A DNA stretch of 64,000 nt from NCBI RefSeq assembly GCF_900605495.1, contig NZ_LR027603.1, forward strand, positions 1,117,997 through 1,181,996, given 5' to 3'. Under the pieces are notes generated by a model. That model worked only from the letters and a program-made list of their open reading frames with translations, did no database searches and had not been told where the DNA came from. Below, in pieces: positions 42,863-50,457 of this stretch; the stretch's first letter is position 1; the number at the start of each line of letters is the position of its first letter. The stretch is from Bacilliculturomica massiliensis. Its GTDB lineage: Bacteria; Bacillota; Clostridia; Peptostreptococcales; Anaerovoracaceae. Made by a program: the position numbers and the translations under genes.

Positions 42863-42890
42863 TATTCCGAAAACATATATTTTAGGAATA
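42863..42890. other. Candidate dif-like Xer recombination site
   Basis: Two 11-base arms, TATTCCGAAAA (42863-42873) and TTTTAGGAATA (42880-42890), are inverted repeats with 10 of 11 matching pairs around the 6-base centre CATATA, the exact 11-6-11 geometry of dif sites. The left arm core TTCCGAAAA matches what I recall of the streptococcal difSL site. It lies at the point where gene orientation flips and 5.2 kb from a XerS-like gene. Confidence 0.5.
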
Positions 42891-42961
42891 GTTATGCCTG
42901 CGCCCTTTCCCAATTATTTCAGGATATCCATAGTAACTTAAGTAACTTAACGACCTGATAT

Positions 42962-43015
42962 GCCGCCGCGCCGACGCCTGCAGTCACATGCATCCTCGCG
43001 GACGGCGGTTTTTTA
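42962..43015 (+). terminator. Intrinsic terminator reading rightward into the GH3 gene end
   Basis: CCGCCG... pairs with CGGACGGCGG across a long loop, followed by TTTTTT. Only the + direction has a T-run. No + strand gene lies close upstream, so it may end a non-coding or readthrough transcript. Confidence 0.65.
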
Positions 43016-43096
43016 TTTCTCTCTTATGAATTGCTTTTTATAAACAAGATCGGGCCCGCAGATCGTGTACCCCTTGGTTGTGTGTATGGCCATGGC

Positions 43097-44290
43097 TCAC
43101 TGGTTGGCGATAAGTCCCATATTGATCTTCAGCTCCAAAATTCGGAGCACGGATTCATCGATCCGTTCCTGGCTGATCTGTCCGCTGTGGACTGCGGCGA
43201 TCACCGCCGGGATCTGGACCTCAAAATCCGTACAGCACAGCAGATCATTCCCTGCCAGCACGGCCAGCACGGCGGCCGCCTCATCTCCGGCAAATTCTCT
43301 GATGGCGTCCATATAGAGATCATCGGTGATGATGACTCCCGGATAGCCCAGATCAGATCTGAGGATATGGTGGACCTTTTTCGATAAGGACGCGGGAAAA
43401 TCCGGGTCCATACACTCCACGATGTTGTGGGAGATCAGGATGATATCGGCCCCTGCGTCGATTCCCGCCTGAAATGGGAGAAAATCGGAAGAAATGAATT
43501 GTGCGTAGGGCCGGCTGTCGTGGGCGACGCCTGTATGAGTGTCGATGTTGTTTCCGTAGCCCGGAAAATGCTTCAATACCGGAGCCACACCGTTTTCTTT
43601 CATGGTCTCAGTCACTGTTGCTGCATAGACGGCCGTCTGTTTTGCGTTTTGCCCGAAGCTTCGCTGGTATATATAATCTTCAGGGTCTTCAGAGACGTCG
43701 CATACCGGGGCAAAGTTCACATTGATCCCAAGTTCTTTCAGCAGATCACACTTTTCTTTTGTATCGCTGATGATCAGGGGCCAACCGCCTTCCTGATAAA
43801 GTGACTGGGGCGAGTGAAACGGCACAGCGCGGAAAGCTGGAAACAGACTGATCCGGTTCACGCTCCCACCCTCCTCGTCCACGCCTATGAAAAGAGGGAT
43901 CTCAGCTGAATCCTGATAACTCTGCACTGTGCGGGCCGCTTCGGCTTTACTCTTATCCCTGAAATCCCGGGAAAACAGCAGGTACCCGCCGATGTGCAGA
44001 GAAGATATCTTCGATACCGCATCCTCCTTCGGACATCTCACAAGAAACATCTGCCCTACTTTTTCTTCCAGACTCATCTGTTCCAGCAATTGTTCCGCCT
44101 GACTTTTTGTTTCTTCATGGGGAAGCGGGCCGCCTGTCAGATTCTCCCCGTTGGCTTCCTGGTCTCCCCTGCTGTCCTGGGTATCGCTCCTATCCCAGAT
44201 GCGGCCGGTCACGTCGCTGAAGAGCAAAATACCCAAAAAAACAGCGGCGGCCGCCCCAAAACAGACCGCGGCAATTCGTAATTTGTTAAT
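43097..44290 (-). CDS. Glycoside hydrolase family 3, beta-N-acetylhexosaminidase-like, membrane-anchored
   Basis: About 397 residues. The GH3 N-terminal barrel is clear: LLEQMSLEEKVGQMFLVR, FIGVDEEGGSVNRI, the acid/base region VLKHFPGYGNNIDTHTG and the nucleophile motif VIITDDLYMDAI. NagZ-like enzymes recycle or remodel peptidoglycan. The frame is open up to an ATT codon at 44290; GGGAGG lies 8 bases before it, and from there a proper membrane segment (RIAAVCFGAAAAVFLGILLF) is encoded. The only standard start, TTG 44236, would remove most of that segment, and a TGA at 44306 blocks anything upstream. The 5' end is thus less certain than the rest. Confidence 0.85.
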   Translation of the reverse strand: MNKLRIAAVCFGAAAAVFLGILLFSDVTGRIWDRSDTQDSRGDQEANGENLTGGPLPHEETKSQAEQLLEQMSLEEKVGQMFLVRCPKEDAVSKISSLHIGGYLLFSRDFRDKSKAEAARTVQSYQDSAEIPLFIGVDEEGGSVNRISLFPAFRAVPFHSPQSLYQEGGWPLIISDTKEKCDLLKELGINVNFAPVCDVSEDPEDYIYQRSFGQNAKQTAVYAATVTETMKENGVAPVLKHFPGYGNNIDTHTGVAHDSRPYAQFISSDFLPFQAGIDAGADIILISHNIVECMDPDFPASLSKKVHHILRSDLGYPGVIITDDLYMDAIREFAGDEAAAVLAVLAGNDLLCCTDFEVQIPAVIAAVHSGQISQERIDESVLRILELKINMGLIANQ

Positions 44291-44446
44291 GGACGCCGCC
44301 TCCCTTCATGATCGATACATCCCATCGTTTCTTCGCCATTGATCCATCGCCGTTCTTTGCCGCTTACAGGTTCCGTTTTTCGCCGAAGGGTTGTTCCAGC
44401 GGGTGTACCTGACTAATTGGCCGGGACTTCTCCAGACCCCAGCCCC

Positions 44447-44480
44447 CAAGTGCAAGATCAGGCCAAGTGCAAGATCAGGC
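44447..44480. repeat. Perfect 17-base tandem duplication at the end of ruvX
   Basis: CAAGTGCAAGATCAGGC occurs twice in a row. The second copy contains the ruvX stop codon (44475-44477). Confidence 0.9.
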
Positions 44481-44951
44481 ATCGTCTTCCTGCGCCGCTT
44501 CTTTTTCCGCCGCCTTTTTCAGATTGTGATACCGATCCAGAAAGCTCTGGAGAATGATGACGGCCGCCTGTTTATCGATCACATCTTTCCTTTTTTTTCG
44601 GCTGACGTCTGCCTGGATCAGCACGTTTTCCGCAATTTTTGTGGTGAAGCGTTCATCCTGCCATTCCAGCGTCAGATCTTTTATGCCGCTGCTGCGGATC
44701 TTGTTTTCCAGCATCGTGCGGAAATCGCGGACCTTTTCTGTCTGAATACTGTCGGAGCCGTCCAGATTCCGCGGCAGCCCGATGACGATGGTATCGGCGC
44801 CGTGCTCCTTTGCCAGTGCGAGGACCTTATCTGCGTCCTTTCTAATCCCCACCCGCTCGATTGTCATCAGTCCCTGGGCGGTGAGCAGCAGTCCGTCGCT
44901 GACTGCCACTCCAATGGTCTTATCACCTACATCCAATGAAATACATTTCAT
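44475..44951 (-). CDS. ruvX: Holliday junction resolvase-like protein RuvX (YqgF)
   Basis: 158 residues, RNase H-like fold. Starts MKCISLDVGDKTIGVAVSDGL, then IVIGLPRNLDGSD and the acid residues in DERFTTKIAEN. YqgF acts in pre-16S rRNA 5' processing; the Holliday-junction role is uncertain. The last 20 residues are a charged extension (EKEAAQEDDA) missing in shorter relatives. ATG 44951 follows GGAGGGTAAAGG; the frame extends upstream but without family likeness. Normally in an operon with alaS and ireB; here a terminator lies between. Confidence 0.92.
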   Translation of the reverse strand: MKCISLDVGDKTIGVAVSDGLLLTAQGLMTIERVGIRKDADKVLALAKEHGADTIVIGLPRNLDGSDSIQTEKVRDFRTMLENKIRSSGIKDLTLEWQDERFTTKIAENVLIQADVSRKKRKDVIDKQAAVIILQSFLDRYHNLKKAAEKEAAQEDDA

Positions 44952-45060
44952 ATTTACCTTTACCCTCCATTTACTTTCGCATGCGTTTGCATTTCGTTCC
45001 GAAGCCCCCATGACTTTATTCGGCCCAGTTGCTGCCGAGCGGTTTCGGGCCGCCTGGAGT

Positions 45061-45318
45061 CTATTTTTCGGCCCACTTTCTGCACTGCTCCAGCCGCACC
45101 GCCGGGTCAAAGCCCATTTCCACGCCCATATTGGCCTCCATCTGGCAGGGAAAATCGGGACATTCTCCGCAGTGATCCCAGCCTTTTTCTTCACAGCAGG
45201 TTTTCACGCCGCAGTCTCCGCCCCAAAAAGGCTTTTCCATGATAGTACATCCCAGGCATTTTACTTTCTCTTTTCTCTCGCAGCTGCCGCAGCAGACTCC
45301 GCATCTCGACTCAAACAT
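45061..45318 (-). CDS. DUF3795 domain protein, cysteine-rich
   Basis: 85 residues with about eleven cysteines. The domain reads CGVCCGSC..C.GC near the start, then CGVKTCC, HCGECPDFPC. The function is unknown; the cysteines could hold metal or an iron-sulfur cluster. ATG 45318 follows AGGAGGGCAAGGG. The gene lies 109 bases upstream of ruvX in the same direction. Confidence 0.87.
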   Translation of the reverse strand: MFESRCGVCCGSCERKEKVKCLGCTIMEKPFWGGDCGVKTCCEEKGWDHCGECPDFPCQMEANMGVEMGFDPAVRLEQCRKWAEK

Positions 45319-45478
45319 CCCTTGCCCTCCTCTTCTGGTGTTTTCATATGGGACACTGGTCCGGTGGTTGTCATCGGTGTTAAACAAACTGAACCGGACT
45401 TTGAGACTGGAAATATGTAAAAACAGATCCGGCCATCTCCGCAATTCCTAGGATACCGCGGAGATTTCCTGTGAAATT

Positions 45479-45511
45479 ACAAAAACAGCGGACGTGGTAA
45501 ACGTCCGCTGT
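45479..45511 (-). terminator. Intrinsic terminator after ireB
   Basis: Reading on the - strand: perfect 11-base stem ACAGCGGACGT / ACGTCCGCTGT with a 5-base loop, then TTTTT. Confidence 0.92.
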
Positions 45512-45521
45512 GTCCGGTCCT

Positions 45522-45770
45522 TTATTTTCTCAAGAAAGCTCTCAACAGCTCTTCGACCAAATCGTCTCTCTCTATGTGACGAATCAGGTTTCTGGCGTTA
45601 TTATGTCCGGTGATGTAAGAAGGATCCCCGGAGAGAATATAGCCGACCATCTGGTCGATGGCGTTATATCCCTTTTCTTCAAGAGCGTTATATACTGTTC
45701 TCAAGATTTCTTCCGTTGTCTGCTGGGTCGCTTTATCTGGACTGTTAAACAGTATCGTATTTCTATCCAC
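45522..45770 (-). CDS. ireB: IreB family regulatory phosphoprotein
   Basis: 82 residues from GTG 45770 (VDRNTILFN; an in-frame ATG at 45815 would add 15 residues). The family pattern is TEEILRTVYNALEEKGYNAIDQMVGYILSGDPSYITGHNNARNLIRHIERD. In Enterococcus, IreB is a target of the IreK serine/threonine kinase and lowers cephalosporin resistance. GTG is preferred because AAGGAAGGTGAAGG lies before it and it matches the usual protein start. Typically cotranscribed with ruvX; a terminator follows here. Confidence 0.92.
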   Translation of the reverse strand: MDRNTILFNSPDKATQQTTEEILRTVYNALEEKGYNAIDQMVGYILSGDPSYITGHNNARNLIRHIERDDLVEELLRAFLRK

Positions 45771-45908
45771 GCCTTCACCTTCCTTTGCCTTTACTCTCGA
45801 TAATTCATTATACAAATGATCGGTAGAAGAAACAAGGGCGTTGCCATATTTTTAATATTGTTGTAATATTCCTCCGCGGCCCGGACAGACCGCCAGTGGT
45901 TTTCAGCT

Positions 45909-48533
45909 CTACAGCAGCGAGTAAGCCAGCTCGAAAGCCTCAGGAAGCCTGCTCTTATCCTTGGCTCCGGCCTGAGCCATGTCGGCTTTGCCGCCGCCTC
46001 CGCCTCCTGCGGCCGCGGCGATCTGTTTGATCATGCTGCCTGCGTGGTAGCCTTTCTCCAACAGATCGTCAGAGACGGATACCATCAGGGTTACCTTTTC
46101 GCCGTTCACCGCTGCGAAGACCATGATCACGCCCTTGTGTTCGGCTTTGATCTCGTCGGAGAGCTTTCTCAGATCGTTGATCGCTGTGTCTTCAAATACT
46201 CTGGTGATCAGTTTGACGCCGTTCTTCTCCCTGGCGCTTTCTATCATCTGATCCATCTGGCCGCCCATGGCCTGCATCTTCATTTCTTCCAGTTCCTTTT
46301 TGCAGGCTTTCGCCTCCTCGGAAACGGCTTCGATCTTGGAGAGCAGTCCGCTGGGATTGGTCTTCAGAATTTCCGCCGCTCTGCCGACCAGAGACTCGTA
46401 TTCATTGAGCTTGGCGATCAGCTCTGTGCCGGTCACGGCCTCGATCCTGCGGACGCCTGCGGCAACGCCGCTCTCCGACAAGATCCGGAGGGCGCCGATC
46501 TGGCCGGAATTGCTCACATGGGTGCCGCCGCAGAACTCGATGCTGTAGTCTCCGATGGAGACGACCCGCACGAGTTTTCCGTATTTCTCACCGAACAGGG
46601 ACGTTGCTCCTGTTTTTTCTGCTTCCTCGATGGGCATCTCCACGCTGGTTACAGGGATGAACTGCAGGATTTTTTCGTTGACGATATTCTCGATCTCCGC
46701 CAGCGTCTCCTTGGGCACCGCCTCAAAATGGGTAAAGTCAAAGCGCAGTCCGTGCTCTGTCACGCTGGATCCGGCCTGTTCCACGTGATTTCCAAGCACC
46801 TCCCGCAGCGTCTTGTGCAGCAGATGGGTCGCTGTGTGATTGCGGGCGATCTGATTTCTTTTGACGGCGATCACGATGGAGCTCACCTTGTCGTCCACGC
46901 GCAGTTCACCGGAGCGCACCGTTACGTGGTGCACATAGACGTTGCGGAATTTGGTGGTAGCCGTCACCTCCGCCTGGCAGCCGGAATCCCCGTAGATGAG
47001 TCCCACGTCTCCGGCCTGTCCGCCGCCCTCTCCGTAGAAAGGCGTGCGGTCTAAAATGACCTTTGCAGTCTCCCCTTCTGAGACGACGTCCGCTGCGTCT
47101 CTTCCTTTGAAGATGCCTTTGACCGTTCCGTCGGCGGTCAGCGTGTCATAACCCAGAAATTCAGTGGCGTCGAAGGCTGCGTAGAGAATGGATTCGTCCG
47201 CCCAGCCGGCGTCGGTATCGGACTTCCTGGCGGCCCGGGCCATCTCCTTCTGACGCTGCATGTTGGCGTTGAAGCTGTCCACGTCCACGTCCACGTCCTG
47301 TTCGCCGGCGATCTCCTGAGTCAGTTCCAGAGGGAAACCGAACGTGTCGTACAGCTTAAAGGCCTGTTCTCCGGAAATGGTCTTTTCTCCCGACTTTTTC
47401 AATGTCTCCAGATATTCCTCCAAAATATTGGTGCCCTGGTCGATGGTCTCGCTGAATTTTTCTTCTTCCACGGACAGGATCCGATGGATATACTCCCGTT
47501 TTTCTTCCAGCTCCGGATATGCCACGCCTGAGACCTCGATGACCTTCTCGGAAAGAGACGCCAGGAACGCGCCCTGGATACCCAGAAGCTTCCCATGGCG
47601 GGCCGCCCGGCGAAGAAGACGCCGCAGCACGTAGCCCCGTCCCTCGTTGCTGGGCAGAACTCCGTCCCCCACCATAAATGTGATAGAGCGGATGTGGTCC
47701 GTGATGATGCGGATGGAGGTATCCGTCTTTTCCGCTCCATCGTGATAAGGCACGCCGGAGATGCGGACCACTTCGTCCAGGATCGTTCGGATGGTGTCCA
47801 CGTCAAAGATGGAGGTCACGTCCTGCATGATGCAGGCCAGCCGTTCCAGTCCCATGCCGGTGTCGATGTTGGGATGCTCCAGCGGTACGTAGCTTCCGTC
47901 CTCCTGCCGGTCAAACTGTGTAAATACGTGATTCCAGAACTCAATGTAACGGTCGCAGTCGCAGCCGGGCTTGCATTCCGGATTGCCGCAGCCGTACTCC
48001 GGACCGCGGTCGAAATAGATCTCGGAACAGGGTCCGCAGGGTCCGGTGCCGATCTCCCAGAAATTATCTTCCTTGCCCAGACGCACGATGTGCTCCTCCG
48101 GCATGCCGATCACATCCCGCCAGATATTGTAGGCCTCGTCGTCGTCCAGATAGATGGTCGCCCAGATTTTGTCCTCTGGCATCTCCAGCACCTGAGTGAT
48201 GAATTCCCAGCCCCATTTGATCGACTGCTCTTTGAAATATTCCCCGAAGGAGAAGCTTCCCATCATCTCAAAGAAGGTGCCGTGGCGGTCGGTCTGCCCC
48301 ACGATGTCGATATCGCCGGTACGGATACATTTCTGACATGTGGTCACGCGCTTGCTGGGCGGCGTTTCAATGCCGGCAAAGAAAGGCTTCATGGGAGCCA
48401 TGCCGGAATTGATGAGCAGCAGGCTCTTGTCTTTATTGGGTACCAGCGAAAAGCTTTTCATCGGGTAATGGCCTTTTGATTCGTAAAACTTGCGAAACAT
48501 CGTCCGCAGTTCATTCAGCCCTGTGTTTTTCAT
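45909..48533 (-). CDS. alaS: Alanine--tRNA ligase
   Basis: 874 residues. Class II catalytic core (FRKFYESKGHYPMKSFSLVPNKDKSLLLINSGMAPMKPFF), then the editing domain with zinc ligands HTATHLLH and CGGTHV, and a C-terminal Gly-rich C-Ala domain (AAAAGGGGGGKADMAQAG). ATG 48533 follows GGAGGAAG and matches the family start KNTGLNELRTMF. The mRNA leader is a T-box, so uncharged tRNA-Ala should raise expression. Ends 94 bases before ireB. Confidence 0.97.
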   Translation of the reverse strand: MKNTGLNELRTMFRKFYESKGHYPMKSFSLVPNKDKSLLLINSGMAPMKPFFAGIETPPSKRVTTCQKCIRTGDIDIVGQTDRHGTFFEMMGSFSFGEYFKEQSIKWGWEFITQVLEMPEDKIWATIYLDDDEAYNIWRDVIGMPEEHIVRLGKEDNFWEIGTGPCGPCSEIYFDRGPEYGCGNPECKPGCDCDRYIEFWNHVFTQFDRQEDGSYVPLEHPNIDTGMGLERLACIMQDVTSIFDVDTIRTILDEVVRISGVPYHDGAEKTDTSIRIITDHIRSITFMVGDGVLPSNEGRGYVLRRLLRRAARHGKLLGIQGAFLASLSEKVIEVSGVAYPELEEKREYIHRILSVEEEKFSETIDQGTNILEEYLETLKKSGEKTISGEQAFKLYDTFGFPLELTQEIAGEQDVDVDVDSFNANMQRQKEMARAARKSDTDAGWADESILYAAFDATEFLGYDTLTADGTVKGIFKGRDAADVVSEGETAKVILDRTPFYGEGGGQAGDVGLIYGDSGCQAEVTATTKFRNVYVHHVTVRSGELRVDDKVSSIVIAVKRNQIARNHTATHLLHKTLREVLGNHVEQAGSSVTEHGLRFDFTHFEAVPKETLAEIENIVNEKILQFIPVTSVEMPIEEAEKTGATSLFGEKYGKLVRVVSIGDYSIEFCGGTHVSNSGQIGALRILSESGVAAGVRRIEAVTGTELIAKLNEYESLVGRAAEILKTNPSGLLSKIEAVSEEAKACKKELEEMKMQAMGGQMDQMIESAREKNGVKLITRVFEDTAINDLRKLSDEIKAEHKGVIMVFAAVNGEKVTLMVSVSDDLLEKGYHAGSMIKQIAAAAGGGGGGKADMAQAGAKDKSRLPEAFELAYSLL

Positions 48534-48569
48534 ACGTCTTCCTCCATTTCTTACTGATCCTTTTGACTT

Positions 48570-48822
48570 GCAAAAAAAGAAAAAGCCCCGTCCCCGGTTA
48601 GGGACGAGACGAACTCGCGGTACCACCCTAATTACCCTGCAGAAACAGGATCTCTTCATTCAAGCTGGAACTCCAAGGCAGCTTCCCTCACCCGCCCACG
48701 GAAGGCTCCCACCGTCCCTTCCTCTCTTCGCTGCGCTGCGATAAGGTACTAATCCTCTTCATCATTCCGGTATTCAGTTTGATACGTCTGGGACAAGGCA
48801 TTCACGATGCGTCCAAACTAAA
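48570..48822 (-). promoter_or_regulatory. T-box riboswitch leader of alaS
   Basis: On the - strand: the T-box sequence GGGTGGTACCGCG (48628-48616) and the antiterminator region are followed by a terminator hairpin (CGTCCC / GGGACG, 48585-48610) and a T-run. The leader is about 250 bases. Uncharged tRNA-Ala should bind and let transcription continue. I could not assign the alanine specifier codon with confidence; a GCC triplet lies in the 5' part. Confidence 0.92.
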
Positions 48823-48826
48823 CTTA

Positions 48827-48856
48827 ATTATATAATACAGATCTTTTGGTTGTCAA
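48827..48856 (-). promoter_or_regulatory. Promoter of alaS
   Basis: -35 TTGACA (48856-48851), 18-base spacer and -10 TATAAT (48832-48827), read on the - strand, just upstream of the T-box leader. Confidence 0.85.
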
Positions 48857-48897
48857 CAGAATCAGCCGATCAGTGAAACTATTTATTTGTTTTACGC

Positions 48898-48921
48898 AAA
48901 AGACGCGCCGAAACGCGTCCT
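48898..48921 (-). terminator. Intrinsic terminator after the YtxH-like gene
   Basis: Stem GACGCG / CGCGTC with a short loop and TTTT on the - strand. Confidence 0.65.
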
Positions 48922-48938
48922 CTGCGGTCTTGCCTGTC

Positions 48939-49130
48939 CTATCTGTCCGTAAAATCGTGCAGGCTGTCGCCCAGGTCGGAAACCAGATCGTTCAGATCAT
49001 CAGTGGCCTTGCGGAAGCTGCGCTGGATCTCCCGGCGGTATTTCGGCTTGCTCATGCTGCCGAGGTACATTCCGACCAGAGTTCCGGCCAGTCCCATACC
49101 AACAGCCATTCCTAATCCATTGTTTCTCAT
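48939..49130 (-). CDS. Small YtxH-like membrane-anchored protein
   Basis: 63 residues: a glycine-rich hydrophobic N-terminal segment (GMAVGMGLAGTLVGMYLG), then a basic stretch and an amphipathic helix (DDLNDLVSDLGDSLHDF). This layout is like YtxH-type stress proteins, though too short for a firm assignment. A strong GGAAAGGAAGGG site precedes ATG 49130. Function unknown. Confidence 0.72.
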   Translation of the reverse strand: MRNNGLGMAVGMGLAGTLVGMYLGSMSKPKYRREIQRSFRKATDDLNDLVSDLGDSLHDFTDR

Positions 49131-49277
49131 TCAAACACCCTTCCTTTCCGTTATCCCTGCTGCTTTTGTCTCCCGCCGTTTCGCAGTCTTTGCTGACGGC
49201 TGTGAAACGCACGGACGGAAGATGCGGATCACGCAAATTTTCTTCCGCACTATTTAGAATAACCGGAAGAAGTATTT

Positions 49278-50393
49278 CTATTCCCTGTGGGCGGTGGATG
49301 GGTTTTCCTTTTTTGCGGTGATAAATCCGCCCCCCAACAGCCGGTCGCCGTCGTAAAATACCAGGGATTGTCCCGGAGTGGGCGCTCTCTGAGGCTGGGA
49401 AAACTCTACGCGCACGCCGTCGCCGCCGTCCCTGTACAGCTCCGCCTCAGAAGGCTGTGCGGCGTAACGGATCTTGGCATAGACTTTTTTCCCTTCCCAG
49501 GCGTCCGGCAGCGGTCCTGTCCCGTCCTCATAGCAGTTCAGACGTATGTCTTTTGCAAAAACCGTGGTTTTGAACAGATCCTCATTATCTCCCAGGATCA
49601 CCTGGTTTTTCAGTGGATCAAGGCCGACTACGAATGTGGGTTTTCCGAATGTGATCCCCAGCCCCTTCCGCTGTCCCACCGTGTAGTGCAGGAGTCCTTG
49701 ATGGCGGCCTAAGATCTGTCCCTGAAGAGAAGCAAAGTCGCCCGGCGGACTGACGGCGCCCTGCTTTTCAATATAGTCCACATAGCTGCCTTCCCTGATA
49801 AAGCAGATCTCCTGGCTGTCCTTTTTGTCAGCGTTGTGGATGCCGTTTTCACGGACCAGCCGGCGGGTGGTTTCTTTTTCCTCCGTATCGCCCAGAGGCA
49901 GCAGCAGACGGCTCAGTATGCTCTGGTCCAGACGGTAAAGCATGTAGGACTGATCCTTTTTCAGGCTTGCGCCCCTCCGGATAAACCAGCGATCTTCCTC
50001 TCTGCTGTAGCCCACCCTGGCGTAATGGCCGGTGGCGAGATAGTACGCGCCTGTCTCGTCGGCAGCCTCACGCATGACGCGGAATTTGACCGTAGGATTG
50101 CAGAGAACGCAGGGATTTGGGGTCTCTCCGCTCAGGTAAGAACGGCAGAAGTATGAGATGACCTGATCGCGGAACTGATCCTTTACATTTCTATAAAGGA
50201 AAGGGATCTCCAGTTCCTTTGCCGTCCGTTCCGCAGCTTCCCGCTCCGCCTGCTGATCGCCCAGCACGTCGAAAAAAAGTCCGGTGACTTCAAAGCCTTT
50301 TTCTCTTAACAACAAAGCAGCGGCAGTGCTGTCCACACCGCCGCTTAAGCCGAGCAATACCCTGTTGTTTTCCGGTATTGTTCTATCCATCAT
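49278..50393 (-). CDS. mnmA: tRNA 2-thiouridine(34) synthase MnmA
   Basis: 371 residues. P-loop-type LLGLSGGVDSTAAALLL at the start; the catalytic cysteines are in NPCVLCNP and DSQEICFI. It adds sulfur to U34 of Lys, Glu and Gln tRNAs, receiving it from a cysteine desulfurase; iscS lies 0.5 kb upstream in the same direction, so the sulfur donor is probably cotranscribed. ATG 50393 follows GAGAGGAACAG; a second ATG immediately follows. Confidence 0.95.
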   Translation of the reverse strand: MMDRTIPENNRVLLGLSGGVDSTAAALLLREKGFEVTGLFFDVLGDQQAEREAAERTAKELEIPFLYRNVKDQFRDQVISYFCRSYLSGETPNPCVLCNPTVKFRVMREAADETGAYYLATGHYARVGYSREEDRWFIRRGASLKKDQSYMLYRLDQSILSRLLLPLGDTEEKETTRRLVRENGIHNADKKDSQEICFIREGSYVDYIEKQGAVSPPGDFASLQGQILGRHQGLLHYTVGQRKGLGITFGKPTFVVGLDPLKNQVILGDNEDLFKTTVFAKDIRLNCYEDGTGPLPDAWEGKKVYAKIRYAAQPSEAELYRDGGDGVRVEFSQPQRAPTPGQSLVFYDGDRLLGGGFITAKKENPSTAHRE

Positions 50394-50457
50394 CTGTTCC
50401 TCTCCGGTCCGCATTTCAGCGCGCTTCTTAACGCGTCTGACCGGGCCTTCCTGTTGC

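Larger units (their letters stand above)
42149..43096. other. Gene-free AT-rich region between convergent gene arms
   Basis: About 950 bases with no credible gene. It separates the + strand genes from the - strand genes. It holds several strong hairpins (42271-42308; 42444-42491 with an inner GTTTTC/GAAAAC stem), the dif-like element at 42863-42890 and a + strand terminator at 42962-43015. Short frames on both strands (74 codons at 42734, 104 codons on the other strand) lack ribosome sites and family likeness. This is a plausible place for a replication terminus. Confidence 0.55.

Noticed and set aside
42734-42958. 74-codon + strand frame in the gene-free zone
   Set aside because: No ribosome site, no family likeness, and it contains the dif-like element. 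Its stop precedes a terminator by 4 bases, so a small RNA or protein cannot be wholly excluded.
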